Notes: a model not told the origin generated them from the sequence alone. A stretch of DNA of 64,000 bases from an uncultured Pedosphaera sp. (GCA_903918755.1 CAIXFN010000076.1:1-64000); one strand, 5' to 3'; positions 24,862 through 34,638 are shown, numbered from the stretch's first letter. Numbers and translations: made by a program.

Positions 24862-26846
24862 GGCGAGCCCAAACGAAAATAGCGCCGGTTTTCCGCGGTC
24901 GCCGGCAGTCGCACGGTCCACGCGCCGTTGGTCGCCACCGGCAGATTGGTGAGGGCGAGCCAGACGGACGGCGGGCTGAGGTTGGTGGCGGAGTATAAGG
25001 TGAAATTGGTGGCCCAGTTGGGCCACGAGAATACGAGCGTTCCGCCGGGTCTGGTCGCACTCACGGAGAGAGCGGGCGGAGCAGCCGGGATGGCGGCGAT
25101 GGGAGGGGAATTCGTGCTGGAACCTGCGCCATTGACCGCGGCGACCACATAATAGTAAGCGCCGGTTGGCGAGCCCGCCGGCAGGGTGTCCACCAAATTG
25201 GTCCCGGAAAGGGTGGCGATGACCGGGAAAGGGCCGGCGCTGGTTCGGGCCCGGCCGACGACATAATTGGTCGCCCCGACGGAGGGAGCCCACGCGAGGG
25301 AAACCCGGCTGATGCCGGCCGTGGCGACCAGGTTGTTGGGTGTGGCGGGAGCAGTCCAATCCACATTGGCGATTTCAAAAGTTTGAATCGAATTCGTCAA
25401 AAAGCCGGACTGGAAGGAGCGGTTGGCGATCCCGATGCCGGTGGAGAGGACGTACGCCGGGGTGGCGCCGGGTTGCGTCGTCCAGCGCCGCACGGGTCCG
25501 GCCGCGTAACCGAAGCGACTAAGATCGTAGGTGATGGTTTGCCGGGTGCCGTAATTGACGGTCACAAGGACGAGCTTGCGCGCGGCGGGGTCGTAGGCGG
25601 CCACGGAATTGCCGTCTCCGCTGTCGAGGATGGTCATGCCCGGGCGGATGTGGCGGGTGTAATGGGCCAGCACATAATATTTGGGATTCGAGTTGCCGAT
25701 CCAATTGTCGCCCGGGTTGGATTGGATGAGGCCCCAGCCGCCGTTGTCGAACGGCTGCCAGTAGCACCAGCCGGTGGAATGGAGCCAGGTGAAATCGAGG
25801 TTCAGATTACTGGCCAGCGACATCCCGGTGCCATCGGAATCCCCATATTCGCTATTCCAGAGCCGCTTGCCCGCCACGGCCGTGTGGAGCAAATCGCGGC
25901 GACCACCGCCATACTGGTAGCCGTGCACATTCACCCGGCCCACCTGGCCGCGCACAGCAGTCGTAAAACTGTTCCAGGTGCTGGTCGCGCCATCGTAAGT
26001 GTTTTCGTCGGAGGCGGCGACCACGGTGTTGGTGAGGCCGCGATTTTTCAATTCGTTCCCCAGCAGGGGGATGACGCTGGCCTGGGTGGCTGGGTCAAAG
26101 TGGCAGCCCTCCTGGGAGCCGGTGGAATTCCACCAGTTCGCACTGGGTTCATTGAACGGCTCCACGGAATTGAAGGTGACGCCCCAATTCGTCGCGGCCC
26201 GGGCGGCGATGTTGGCGAGGTACACCGCGTGGGCGTCGTAATTCCAGTTTTGCAGGTTGTCGCTGCCGCCGTTGTCCGCGCCGGAGGGATTGTGGTTGTA
26301 GCACATCCACCACATGGGGGAATTCGAGAAGAGTTCGAGCCAGTTGGCCCCGCGCGCCCGGGCGAGCAGGAGCATGGCGCGCTGGTTGGCATCAGCGCTC
26401 CATTGCCAACTGGAGGAGGTTGGGTCCGAACTGTACCAATCCAACCAGAAGCCGCGCATTTGACGGAAGGCAGGGATGTTTGGCGAGGCGGTCATGGTGG
26501 AACCATCATTCGGAATGGCGGAAGCCGTGCAACCACCAGCATTGTAACGGGCGATGTTGAGCCCGAGGCCCGGCAGGTTTTCGCCATTGAGCACGGTGTA
26601 ATTGGTGGTGAAAACGAGGTTCGCGAGATCCGTGCGGGTGCCGAAAACATTGGCCCACCAGCAGAGGGAACAGCCCCAACCGTCCCAAGTGCCGTAGGTA
26701 GTAGCGGGGTTGACGGTGAGGGAATAGTCGGCGCGGGTGGAGAAAGGGAGGGTAAAGAGCATGAGGAGCGCGGCAAGGAGAGAGGCGCCGCGCCTCGTAA
26801 TGAGAGCGGTGCGGGAAAGGCTTTTTGCTTTCGGCGACCGTGACAT
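24858..26846 (-). CDS. Secreted GH30-like glycosidase (endo-beta-1,6-galactanase-like) with Fn3-like domain
   Basis: The 662-residue exported protein has a signal peptide, then a GH30-type TIM barrel starting GTWDGWGCSLCWWANVFG, as in endo-beta-1,6-galactanases. The likely acid/base Glu is in VEPFNEPSANWW near residue 235 and the nucleophile Glu in LWNSEYGDSDG near 330. A beta-sandwich and a fibronectin-III-like domain (PATPNNLVATAGISRVSLAW...) follow, and the tail ENRRYFRLGSP is a common verrucomicrobial end. I prefer ATG 26846 to the TTG 36 bases upstream because it still gives the signal peptide. Its stop overlaps ribD by ATGA, an odd partner for a polysaccharide hydrolase. Exact substrate is not certain. 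Confidence 0.82.
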   Translation of the reverse strand: MSRSPKAKSLSRTALITRRGASLLAALLMLFTLPFSTRADYSLTVNPATTYGTWDGWGCSLCWWANVFGTRTDLANLVFTTNYTVLNGENLPGLGLNIARYNAGGCTASAIPNDGSTMTASPNIPAFRQMRGFWLDWYSSDPTSSSWQWSADANQRAMLLLARARGANWLELFSNSPMWWMCYNHNPSGADNGGSDNLQNWNYDAHAVYLANIAARAATNWGVTFNSVEPFNEPSANWWNSTGSQEGCHFDPATQASVIPLLGNELKNRGLTNTVVAASDENTYDGATSTWNSFTTAVRGQVGRVNVHGYQYGGGRRDLLHTAVAGKRLWNSEYGDSDGTGMSLASNLNLDFTWLHSTGWCYWQPFDNGGWGLIQSNPGDNWIGNSNPKYYVLAHYTRHIRPGMTILDSGDGNSVAAYDPAARKLVLVTVNYGTRQTITYDLSRFGYAAGPVRRWTTQPGATPAYVLSTGIGIANRSFQSGFLTNSIQTFEIANVDWTAPATPNNLVATAGISRVSLAWAPSVGATNYVVGRARTSAGPFPVIATLSGTNLVDTLPAGSPTGAYYYVVAAVNGAGSSTNSPPIAAIPAAPPALSVSATRPGGTLVFSWPNWATNFTLYSATNLSPPSVWLALTNLPVATNGAWTVRLPATAENRRYFRLGSP

Positions 26847-26960
26847 GGGGAACAGTTTCGCTTGGGATGGGCGGGAAAGCAACTCTGCGGGGGGTGAGGG
26901 GGAATAGGACTCATGGGACCGATGGGACCTATGCTTCCTCTGGTCTGGAAGGGCTCGGAG

Positions 26961-28028
26961 TCACAAGAGAGCCAGTTGCACGCCGCCGGGGGGGCGGAAA
27001 GAGGCCGTGGAAAGGGTGGGACTGTCGGATTCGAGGCCGGCGCGGCGGCGGGCGACGTGGAACATCTGGCTGAGTTGTTCGGCGAAGATGCCGTGGCCGC
27101 GCATGCGGTCGCCAAAGCCGGATTCGTTCAGTTTGCCTTCGCGCATGGATCGGATGCGGTTGAGGATTTTTTCCTGGCGGTCGGGATAGTGCTCGGCCAG
27201 CCAGCGCTCAAAGAGCGGGGCCACTCCCAATGGCAGTCGCAGGGTAACGTAGCTGGCGAAGCGCGCGCCGGCCTCCGCGGCAGCGGCCAGGATGCCCGGG
27301 AGTTCGTGATCCGTGAGGCCCGGGATCACCGGGGCGACCAGCACGCCAGTTGGGATGCCCGCCTGCGACAATTCGCGGATGGCGGCCAACCGCGCGGACG
27401 GGGGCGAGGTGCGCGGTTCCATGACGCGGCGCAATTCCGAATCGAGAGTGGTGATCGAGATCCAGACGCTGGCGGCCTGATGCCGGGCGAGTTCGCCGAG
27501 GAGATCAATATCGCGCGTAACGAGGTGATTCTTGGTCACGATGCCGACCGGGTTGCGAAATTCGGCGAGCACGGCCAGGCATTGGCGCGTCAATTGCAAC
27601 CGCCGTTCCACGAGTTGATAGCAATCCGTGACGCCGCTCAGCGCAATGACCTGGGGCCGCCATTTGGGCGAGGAGAGTTCCGCACGTAGCAACTCGGCGG
27701 CGCGTTCCTTCACCATGATTTTGGTTTCAAAATCCAGCCCGGCGGAGAAGCCGAGGAATTCGTGCGTGGGCCGAGCGTAGCAGTAGATGCAACCGTGCTC
27801 GCAACCGCGATACGGATTGACGCTGACATCGAAGCCCACGTCCGGACTGTCATTGTGGCTGAGAATGCTGGTGGTGAGATCGCGATAAAAGTGGGTGCGG
27901 GGTCCCGGATCGTCCGCTGGGTCCCATTCGGCATCGCGTTCGAGCACGAGGGGCTCGAAGCGATTGGGCGGATTGCTCGTCGCACCACGGGCGGGCGACG
28001 GCAAGGGCGGTACCGGGTTGACGGACAT
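26961..28028 (-). CDS. PA0069-family radical SAM protein (spore photoproduct lyase-like)
   Basis: The 355-residue protein has a CxxxCxxC cluster, CEHGCIYC at residues 76-83, in the context VSVNPYRGCEHGCIYCYARPTH typical of SPL-related radical SAM proteins of the PA0069 group. Other group features: FETKIMVKERAAELLRAEL, ALSGVTDCYQLVERRLQLTR, KNHLVTRDIDLLGEL and APVIPGLTDHELPGIL. The true reaction of this group is unknown. Start ATG 28028 (MSVNPVPPLP) places the cluster at the usual distance. It stands alone. Confidence 0.88.
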   Translation of the reverse strand: MSVNPVPPLPSPARGATSNPPNRFEPLVLERDAEWDPADDPGPRTHFYRDLTTSILSHNDSPDVGFDVSVNPYRGCEHGCIYCYARPTHEFLGFSAGLDFETKIMVKERAAELLRAELSSPKWRPQVIALSGVTDCYQLVERRLQLTRQCLAVLAEFRNPVGIVTKNHLVTRDIDLLGELARHQAASVWISITTLDSELRRVMEPRTSPPSARLAAIRELSQAGIPTGVLVAPVIPGLTDHELPGILAAAAEAGARFASYVTLRLPLGVAPLFERWLAEHYPDRQEKILNRIRSMREGKLNESGFGDRMRGHGIFAEQLSQMFHVARRRAGLESDSPTLSTASFRPPGGVQLALL

Positions 28029-28145
28029 GGGAACAGAATGCCACAGATTCCGCGGCGGGCAAAGGCCGGCGCAGTGGCCGCCTATTGGCTTGCGATGGGG
28101 TTGGGTGCGCGGCAGACTGATCTCCAAAATCAAACCCGTTCCCTG

Positions 28146-29393
28146 ATGTTCAAACGCTTATCCCGGCACCTGTTTTTGCAAATCCTGGTCGCGATGTTGC
28201 TGGGTGCGGCGGTGGGCGGCCGATGGCCGGAGGCGGGGGTAAACCTCAAAATTCTGGCGGACGGGTTCATCAAGCTGATCCGGATGATGGTGGCACCGGT
28301 GATTTTCACCTCGGTGGTTGTGGGGATTGCGGGGATGGGAAATCTCAAACGGGTCGGACGCATTGGGGCGAAGGCGCTCTTGTATTTCGAGGTGATGACC
28401 ACGGTGGCGATGGTCATCGGCATTGTCATGGTGAAGGCGATGCACCCGGGCACCGGAGTGAATGCGGACGCCACCAAACTCAATGCGAAGGACATCGAAT
28501 CGTATGTGACCAAGGCGCATGACCAGACCGTCGCAGGATTTTTCCTCAACCTGATTCCCAAGACGATGGTGGGAGCATTTGCGGAGGGCGAGATCATCCA
28601 GGTGCTGTTCATCTCGGTGTGCTTTGGGCTGGCCCTAGCCTCCCTGGGGTCGGCCAACCGGCCGTTGATTGCGGGATTGGACCTGGTGTACCACGCCCTG
28701 ATGCGGATGATTGCCTGGATCATCCGGCTGGCGCCGTTGGCGGCGTTTGGCGCGATGGCGTTTACTTTTGGAAAGTTTGGGCTGAAGTCCCTGCTCTCGC
28801 TCGGGGAACTGGTGGCGTGCATGTATCTTTCCTGTGCGGTGTTCATCGTCGTCTGCCTGGGGGTGGTTCTGTGGTGGAACGGCATCAGCCTGATCCGGTA
28901 TTTGCGCCACATCCGCGAAGAGATACTGATCGGGCTGGGGACGGCGTCCTCGGAACCGGTGTTTCCGCGACTCATGGCGAAACTGGAGGGATTGGGGTGC
29001 TCGCGTCCGGTGGTGGGACTGGTGTTGCCCGCGGGTTATTCATTCAACCTGGACGGCTCCTCGCTCTACCTGACCTTGGGGGCGCTTTACATTGCGCAGG
29101 CCACGAATACGGCGTTGAGCACGGGCCAGGAGTTGACGATGTTGCTGGTTTGCCTGGTCACCAGCAAAGGGGCGGCAGCCGTGGTGGGCGGTGGATTCAT
29201 CACGCTGGCGGCCACTCTGGCGACGTTGCACACCATTCCCGTGGAGGGAATGGTGTTGATCATCGGGATTGATCAATTTTTGGCTTCGGCCCGCGCCACG
29301 ACGAATTTGATCGGCAATGGCGCGGCCCCGGTGCTGATCGCCAAGTGGGAAGGGGAACTGGATCCGCAGAAGGCGGCCCCGGTGCTCCGGTAG
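28146..29393 (+). CDS. Dicarboxylate/amino acid:cation symporter (DAACS family)
   Basis: A 415-residue transporter of the GltP/DctA family. Eight or more hydrophobic segments start at MFKRLSRHLFLQILVAMLLG. The diagnostic motifs are present: LIRMMVAPVIFTSVVVGIAG near residue 45, the serine-rich hairpin TASSEPVFPRL near 265, VLPAGYSFNLDGSSLYL near 295 (sodium/substrate site), and DQFLASARATTNLIGNG near 380. It would import C4-dicarboxylates or acidic amino acids with H+ or Na+. The ATG at 28146 is the obvious start. It converges on the MBL gene with a 4-base gap. Confidence 0.93.
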   Translation: MFKRLSRHLFLQILVAMLLGAAVGGRWPEAGVNLKILADGFIKLIRMMVAPVIFTSVVVGIAGMGNLKRVGRIGAKALLYFEVMTTVAMVIGIVMVKAMHPGTGVNADATKLNAKDIESYVTKAHDQTVAGFFLNLIPKTMVGAFAEGEIIQVLFISVCFGLALASLGSANRPLIAGLDLVYHALMRMIAWIIRLAPLAAFGAMAFTFGKFGLKSLLSLGELVACMYLSCAVFIVVCLGVVLWWNGISLIRYLRHIREEILIGLGTASSEPVFPRLMAKLEGLGCSRPVVGLVLPAGYSFNLDGSSLYLTLGALYIAQATNTALSTGQELTMLLVCLVTSKGAAAVVGGGFITLAATLATLHTIPVEGMVLIIGIDQFLASARATTNLIGNGAAPVLIAKWEGELDPQKAAPVLR

Positions 29394-29397
29394 CAAT

Positions 29398-30210
29398 TCA
29401 GGTAAAGAACGGATTGTGGCGCTTTTCCTCGCCCACAGTCGTCAGCGGACCGTGGCCGGGGCACAGCACCGTGTCCTCCGGGAGCGTCAGGATCTGTTCG
29501 CGATTGTTGCGCAGGGCATCGGCATAGGAAACTTTGCCGCCGCCCATGGAACTGGCAAACAGGGAATCGCCCACCACCGCCACGGGGCGGGCCAGACCGG
29601 AAATGACGTAAGTGATTCCGCCAGGTGAATGGCCGCTGGTAGCACGGGTGCCAATGCGCAGGCCGCCCACGGTAAATTCCCGGCCGGCGGTGAAGGGTTG
29701 CGCGGCGGGGTAATTTTCTCCTGCGCAAATCCAGGCGGCGGCCCCGGTGGCGGCTTTCACCTCCGCGAGTTGGGCCACATGATCCACGTGACTGTGGGTC
29801 AGTAGGATGAGTTCGACCTGCAACCCTTGCTCCGCGACCAGGCGCAGCATGCCGGTGGCGTCGGCCCCGGTGTCGAAGAAGACTGCGGCTTTGGTGGCGG
29901 GATCCCACACCACAAAAGAATTCACGGTCATGTCGCCGTAAGGGGTATTGAACATGGCGAGGCCGGAGATCGATCCGGGATCCGCCGGGTACCACGCTTT
30001 GCGCCCGAGGGCTACGAGCGTCTCCGTTCCGAGGCCGAGGACGGGGGCCAGCCGACGCACCACGGCTTCGTCAAATTCACCCTGGGAGGCGCGTTGCCAA
30101 TCGGCCAGGGAGACATGGGCGCGGGCGGCGATCTGGTCGGCGGTCAAGGCGAGGCCGCGTTGGGCCTTGCCCAGGAGGTCGTTGAAATTGTCCTCAAGCG
30201 GAATCTTCAT
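29398..30210 (-). CDS. HTH-like domain fused to glyoxalase II-like metallo-beta-lactamase-fold hydrolase
   Basis: The 270-residue protein has a C-terminal MBL domain with LLTHSHVDHVAQL near residue 137, SGHSPGG near 190 and GDSLF near 210, and the late CPGHGPLTTVGEEK: the metal ligands of glyoxalase II-like hydrolases. The first 70 residues, ALTADQIAARAHVSLADWQR followed by a helix-rich stretch RRLAPVLGLGTETLVALG, resemble an XRE-type helix-turn-helix, an uncommon attachment. It could regulate and hydrolyse in one chain, or the domain may mediate binding to a partner. Substrate unknown; thioesters are typical. Confidence 0.8.
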   Translation of the reverse strand: MKIPLEDNFNDLLGKAQRGLALTADQIAARAHVSLADWQRASQGEFDEAVVRRLAPVLGLGTETLVALGRKAWYPADPGSISGLAMFNTPYGDMTVNSFVVWDPATKAAVFFDTGADATGMLRLVAEQGLQVELILLTHSHVDHVAQLAEVKAATGAAAWICAGENYPAAQPFTAGREFTVGGLRIGTRATSGHSPGGITYVISGLARPVAVVGDSLFASSMGGGKVSYADALRNNREQILTLPEDTVLCPGHGPLTTVGEEKRHNPFFT

Positions 30211-30301
30211 GCGAGGAAACTAGCCCGGGGCCAAAACGCGGAAAAGGAATTTATCAGTCAGACTTCCCAAGCGGGCAGGGCGGGAGTAGGATGCGGGGCG
30301 C

Positions 30302-32122
30302 ATGGCAAACGCAAAGACTGAAGCGTCGGAGCGCACCAGCAAGTGGCGCGCATGGCTCCCCAAAATCGGCTCCCCCGGCTATCACCTCCTGTTGTCCGCG
30401 GTGGCAATTTTCATCCTGGGTCCGCTGGGTGGACTTTCGGCGGCGTTCATGAATTTCTCGATCGGCTTTTTTGTGGCCGGCCAGGTGCTGGCGGGAATCC
30501 TGGGCAGCACCGTGACGCTGCCCTACGGCGCCGAAGGCAAACATGGCGCCAACTACATGCAAACCATGGCCGCCTCAGTGGCCGGCATGTGCGGCATGGC
30601 GGTGCTGGTGCAGGCGGGCGTGTGGCTGAATCTGCCGGAGCCGCCGGCCTGGCAGATGGTGCTGTATTTCATGTGCATCGGCATGTTCGGCGTGGGCGTG
30701 GGCATGCTTTATACCCCGGTGCTGGTGGACCGGATGCAACTCACCTACCCGTCCGGCTTCGCGGTCGCCAACATTCTGCGGGCGCTCACGGATCCCCGGC
30801 TGCTGAAGCAGTCCATCAGCAAACTGGGCGGCGGCACGGCGGTGGGTTACGGCGTGGGCGTGGCATCGCTGGTGGTGGATAAGTTGGGGGCCACCGGATT
30901 GTCGGTTTCCACGATCGGGGCGGGCATGATCGTGGGGGCGCGGATCGCGATTCCCGCGCTGGTGGTGGCTTTGATCGGGTGGTGGGAGACGCCGTATTTG
31001 GTCAGCATCGGTTGGTTGAACCAGGGGGAATCCTTCCGCAAGATCGGCTTCCTCATCGCGTTGGGCACGATTCTTGGCGCGGCGCTCCTCGACATCATCC
31101 TCATCCTCATCCAGGCCACCCGGCAATGGATGGACAAGAGCAAGAACGTGGCGGCGCCGGCGGAGGATTGGAAGCAGGTGAATATGTATCGGCTCATGGC
31201 CTGGATCATTTTCTGGGGTGCCGGCACGGTGGTGGTGGGCAGCCAGGTGCTGCACCAGCCGGCTTATTTTCTGGCGATCGGCGTGGGTCTCTGTTTCCTG
31301 TTTGTGTTGATCAACGGGATTTCGCTGGGCATTTCGGATTGGAACCCTATTTCGAGTGCGTTTGTCGTGACGGTATTCATCATGGCGGCGCTGGGGTTGA
31401 AGGATCCGGGCGCGGGTTTGTTCTGCGGCTCCATTCTGCTGATCGCCTGCTCGGAAGGCGGCGACATGCAGCAGGACCGTTCGACGGGGTGGCGGCTGGG
31501 CACGAACCGCGTGGTGCAATTTCGCTACCAGGTCATCGGGATAGCGATGGGCGCGATTCTGGCGGTGGTGCTCGCCAAAGTGTTCATGAGTTCGTATCCC
31601 GTGCTGCGGATCGACCAATTCACCAATCAGCACGTGCCGGGGACGGAAAAGTGGCAATCGACGATGACGTTCAAATTCGTCGGCGCGCTGCGATCAATCA
31701 CCAATCCGCGGCCGCATGTAATGACCGCGATGCGCCTGGGCATCTTCCTGGGATTGGCGATCGAGATCACGCGGAAATCACTCAAACGAATGGCGGCGTA
31801 TAAGCAGTTTGCCGCCGGTTCGACAGCGGGAAAAGTGGTGGATTACCTGGTGGATGCGGTGTTCCTGCCGAGTCCTTACGCGTCGTCCTTTGGCGGGTTC
31901 GTTGAGATTCCCACGGTCCTTTGGTGGACCGGGGGTGGACTGATTGGCTCGCTTTATAATTGGTGGCAGAGCCGGGCCGCGGCGCGCAAACCTGCGGGAA
32001 GCGGGGAGGAATTGCCGGCAGACATGAGCACGTGTTCGTTGGTGGGAGGCGGGCTGATTGCAGGCGATTCCCTGGCGGCATTGAGTGTGGGGATTTACGG
32101 GATGGTGCGAACTTTGTTCTAG
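30302..32122 (+). CDS. OPT family oligopeptide/metal-chelate transporter
   Basis: A 606-residue polytopic membrane protein. Features of the OPT family include SAAFMNFSIGFFVAGQVLAG near residue 40, LPYGAEGKHGANYMQTMAAS near 80, YTPVLVDRMQLTYPSGFAVA near 140 and the late SYASSFGGFVEIP-like segment (PSPYASSFGGFVEIPTVLWW). Substrates range from oligopeptides to metal-siderophore complexes; none is evident. It is divergent from the MBL gene and has no operon partner. Confidence 0.9.
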   Translation: MANAKTEASERTSKWRAWLPKIGSPGYHLLLSAVAIFILGPLGGLSAAFMNFSIGFFVAGQVLAGILGSTVTLPYGAEGKHGANYMQTMAASVAGMCGMAVLVQAGVWLNLPEPPAWQMVLYFMCIGMFGVGVGMLYTPVLVDRMQLTYPSGFAVANILRALTDPRLLKQSISKLGGGTAVGYGVGVASLVVDKLGATGLSVSTIGAGMIVGARIAIPALVVALIGWWETPYLVSIGWLNQGESFRKIGFLIALGTILGAALLDIILILIQATRQWMDKSKNVAAPAEDWKQVNMYRLMAWIIFWGAGTVVVGSQVLHQPAYFLAIGVGLCFLFVLINGISLGISDWNPISSAFVVTVFIMAALGLKDPGAGLFCGSILLIACSEGGDMQQDRSTGWRLGTNRVVQFRYQVIGIAMGAILAVVLAKVFMSSYPVLRIDQFTNQHVPGTEKWQSTMTFKFVGALRSITNPRPHVMTAMRLGIFLGLAIEITRKSLKRMAAYKQFAAGSTAGKVVDYLVDAVFLPSPYASSFGGFVEIPTVLWWTGGGLIGSLYNWWQSRAAARKPAGSGEELPADMSTCSLVGGGLIAGDSLAALSVGIYGMVRTLF

Positions 32123-32227
32123 GCGGGGCGGGGTTGACAACGCAATTTGGAATGGGCGCGATTTCGTTCCCAATGCTATCTTGCATCCGGCGTACGGCGG
32201 TGGTGGAAAAGCCGGAACAGGACAACC

Positions 32228-33610
32228 ATGAAAAGGCAACAGCCAGCGAATTTCCCCGGAGTTCTCACCGGCACCGCATTCTTTTGTTTTTTTGGGGCCA
32301 CCTCCGTCCCCGCCCAACCCCTGCCGGGAACTTTGCTTTGGAAAAGCCCGGTGCGGGGACTGGTGAGCCAATCCTGTCCGGCGATCGGCCATGATGGCAC
32401 GATTTACGCGCTGGGTTCCGGACTCACGGCACTCGCCCCGGACGGAACCATTAAATGGGCCACGGCTTCGGAATGGGGGCTAATCGGATCGCCCGTGATT
32501 GCTGACGATGGCACCATTTATTTTGGAAATTCTGACGGGGTGCTTCACGCCGCCACCCCCGATGGCGCGGTGAAATGGAGCTACGATTTTCAGGCGGAAC
32601 TCACCTACTCGACCTATTTTCATTCCACCCCGGCGCTGGGAGCGGATGGGACGGTGTATTGCATGAAGGGAGGCACACTTTTCGCGCTCACCCCGGACGG
32701 CGGGAAGAAATGGCAGGTTCGTTTGGATGGTGGCTACCAGCCAAAATCTCCCGTGATCGGTGCGGACGGAACCATTTATGTCACGGGCTATGGCAACGGC
32801 TACCAGGAGGGACCGGGATTTTATGCCCTCAATCCGGATGGCACGACGAAATGGAAAGCCGCAGGTTCCAGCACGAGCGAAGCGGCGATGATCGGCCTGG
32901 ACGGGAAAATTTATGCCAACCCGTATGAATTCACCCCGGCCGGGGACTTGGTCTGGACTGGCGCCAGCTATGCCGGAGGCGAATCCGCAGTGCGAGGGCT
33001 GGATGGTACGCTTTATTCCGGGGGCAATGGCCAACTTTATTCCCTCTCTGCGGCGGGAGCACCGGGATTCAATGGCAGCATCGGCATGAATGCGTGGCAT
33101 TGGGATGGCCGGACGGTGCCCGCCGTGGATGCCAGCGGAATGATATATTACTATTCGTCCAACACCGTCTTTGCGGTAACTTCCGCCGGGTCCGTCGCCT
33201 GGGTGTGCTCCGGGCCACTGGCATTTGTCACCCCCTGGGTCATCTTCACGGGCATCCCGACGGTGGGACCCGACGGCACCGTCTATGCGGCGTTCAGCGA
33301 CGGCTTGTACGCGATCCAAGGTTCGGGCCAGCCGTTGGCCGCCTCCGGATGGCCGACTTTCGGCCAGAATCTCCGGCACACGGGCAAGGTGGAAAGGCCG
33401 GTGCCGGGTCCGCTGGCGCGGCGTCCGGATGGGAATTTTGCAATCCAGTTCGCCGGCGAACCGGGGCAGGCCTACACGGTGCAAAAATCCGCGGATCTGG
33501 CGAATTGGGTGTACCACACGAATTTGGTCGCGCGTGGAGCACAAGCTGTCGTGACTGATCTCACCGCAACGAATGCCGGGACGCGGTTTTACCGGGTAAC
33601 CACCCCTTAG
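32228..33610 (+). CDS. Secreted PQQ-like beta-propeller protein
   Basis: The 460-residue exported protein starts with a signal peptide (ending FFGATSVPAQP) and has at least five repeats with the pattern DGTIYALGSGLTALAPDGTI/KW, which is the PQQ/WD-like tryptophan-docking blade. No quinone-binding enzyme residues can be singled out, so it may be structural. The C-terminus (AGTRFYRVTTP) matches the end of other exported proteins here. The frame is open a little farther upstream but ATG 32228 begins the signal peptide. Confidence 0.85.
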   Translation: MKRQQPANFPGVLTGTAFFCFFGATSVPAQPLPGTLLWKSPVRGLVSQSCPAIGHDGTIYALGSGLTALAPDGTIKWATASEWGLIGSPVIADDGTIYFGNSDGVLHAATPDGAVKWSYDFQAELTYSTYFHSTPALGADGTVYCMKGGTLFALTPDGGKKWQVRLDGGYQPKSPVIGADGTIYVTGYGNGYQEGPGFYALNPDGTTKWKAAGSSTSEAAMIGLDGKIYANPYEFTPAGDLVWTGASYAGGESAVRGLDGTLYSGGNGQLYSLSAAGAPGFNGSIGMNAWHWDGRTVPAVDASGMIYYYSSNTVFAVTSAGSVAWVCSGPLAFVTPWVIFTGIPTVGPDGTVYAAFSDGLYAIQGSGQPLAASGWPTFGQNLRHTGKVERPVPGPLARRPDGNFAIQFAGEPGQAYTVQKSADLANWVYHTNLVARGAQAVVTDLTATNAGTRFYRVTTP

Positions 33611-33741
33611 AAAAACGCGGGCATTTGCCGCGAATTGGCGGCTGGAGGGATGGGGAAAAGGATCAGTGGCCGCCGCGAGCATCGTTTTGGGTTGTTTTTC
33701 CTTTGCACTCCCGGGGCGGGAAAGCTATTTTCTCCCCGGCG

Positions 33742-33815
33742 TGTCCGATGGTGTAATGGTAGCACAAGGCCCTTTGGAGGCTTTTGTCATGGTTCGAATC
33801 CATGTCGGACAGCCA
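33742..33815 (+). tRNA. tRNA-Gln (TTG anticodon)
   Basis: A cloverleaf fits: acceptor stem TGTCCGA/TCGGACA, D arm with AATGGTAGC, anticodon stem AGGCC/GGCTT around loop CTTTGGA with TTG at 33774-33776, T arm CATGG-TTCGAAT-CCATG, discriminator G and encoded CCA. All stems pair with one G-U. Confidence 0.95.
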
Positions 33816-34048
33816 ACTTCCTCCTCCTCTCCCTACGGCAAATCCCCCATGTAGTCCGGGCCGAAACCCCTCGCCGGCAGATTGACAGGCGAGGAATCGC
33901 GGACGACCTTAAATTATTCGGGTGGTGCTACGCTGTTCATGAGGGGTTCCCCACCCCCAACCTCCCTAGCGTTCGCTGCCCGAATATTTTTTATTTTAGT
34001 CGCTTGACGTAGCGCCCCGGTTTCCGCATGATTCTTGCTCCCCTTCGC

Positions 34049-34125
34049 GGGGGTGTAGCTCAATTGGTTAGAGCGCTGCCCTGTCACGGCAGAGGTTACG
34101 GGTTCGAGCCCCGCCACTCCCGCCA
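34049..34125 (+). tRNA. tRNA-Asp (GTC anticodon)
   Basis: Acceptor GGGGGTG/CACTCCC (one G-U), D arm TAGCTCAATTGGTTAGAGC, anticodon stem CTGCC/GGCAG around CTGTCAC with GTC at 34083-34085, T loop TTCGAGC, discriminator G, encoded CCA. The first T-stem pair is an A-C mismatch. A TTTTT follows at once, probably its terminator. Confidence 0.95.
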
Positions 34126-34239
34126 TTTTTCCCGTTTACCGGGATTAATGGCCGCTACAGACGGAAACTTCCCCTACCCGAGCAGCAAATCTATACGAGA
34201 GATTTTGTGAAAACAGAAAATGCTCGAGCTTGGGCCAGT

Positions 34240-34638
34240 TTATGGCAATGAATTGACGGCGCGAACACCGAGGGCTTTGAAGTGATCAACATCCAGCGTT
34301 GCCACGGTCAATCCTTCCAATTCCGTCACGGCGGCATGGAGACCGTCACCTAAAGGTACGGTTTTTCCAGCACGGCGTGCCTCGGCCAGCAATTCGCCAG
34401 CCTTTTGGCAAACCTCTTGATCAAGGGGCACGGATGTGAGCCTGGAAACGAATGATTCCCAATAATTCCGCCACCGCTGTTCCTTGCTGACATCCTTCAA
34501 AGGCTTTCCAGCCAAATACTCCGCAATGGTGGCGTCACAAATGAAGACTTCGTGCCGCCCGCCAAGCACCCAACTTCCCAAATCAAAATTCCTGCGTTCT
34601 CCTTCCACTAGCACCGAGGTGTCGATCAGGATTCTCAC
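34240..34638 (-). CDS. vapC: PIN-domain ribonuclease toxin (VapC-like)
   Basis: A 132-residue PIN-domain protein: MRILIDTSVLVEGERR with the first catalytic Asp at residue 6, EYLAG in the middle, VPLGDGLHAAVTELEGLTVAT with the second acidic cluster near residue 99, and a late DVDHFKAL. VapC toxins cut tRNA or rRNA. Its ATG overlaps the stop of the antitoxin gene (ATGA, 34635-34638), the usual vapBC order. The pair sits just after two tRNA genes and before a sulfatase gene. Activity is inferred. Confidence 0.85.
   Translation of the reverse strand: MRILIDTSVLVEGERRNFDLGSWVLGGRHEVFICDATIAEYLAGKPLKDVSKEQRWRNYWESFVSRLTSVPLDQEVCQKAGELLAEARRAGKTVPLGDGLHAAVTELEGLTVATLDVDHFKALGVRAVNSLP

Noticed and set aside
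23743-25359. Fusion of the glycosidase tail with ribD in one long frame
   Set aside because: The N-terminal part of that frame is an out-of-phase reading of the glycosidase gene; RibD starts at 24861.
25383-26843. Long open plus-strand frame opposite the GH30-like gene
   Set aside because: No motif, and the opposite strand has a signal peptide and catalytic segments.
33816-34048. Additional RNA gene between the two tRNAs
   Set aside because: No cloverleaf or strong hairpin; nothing seen.
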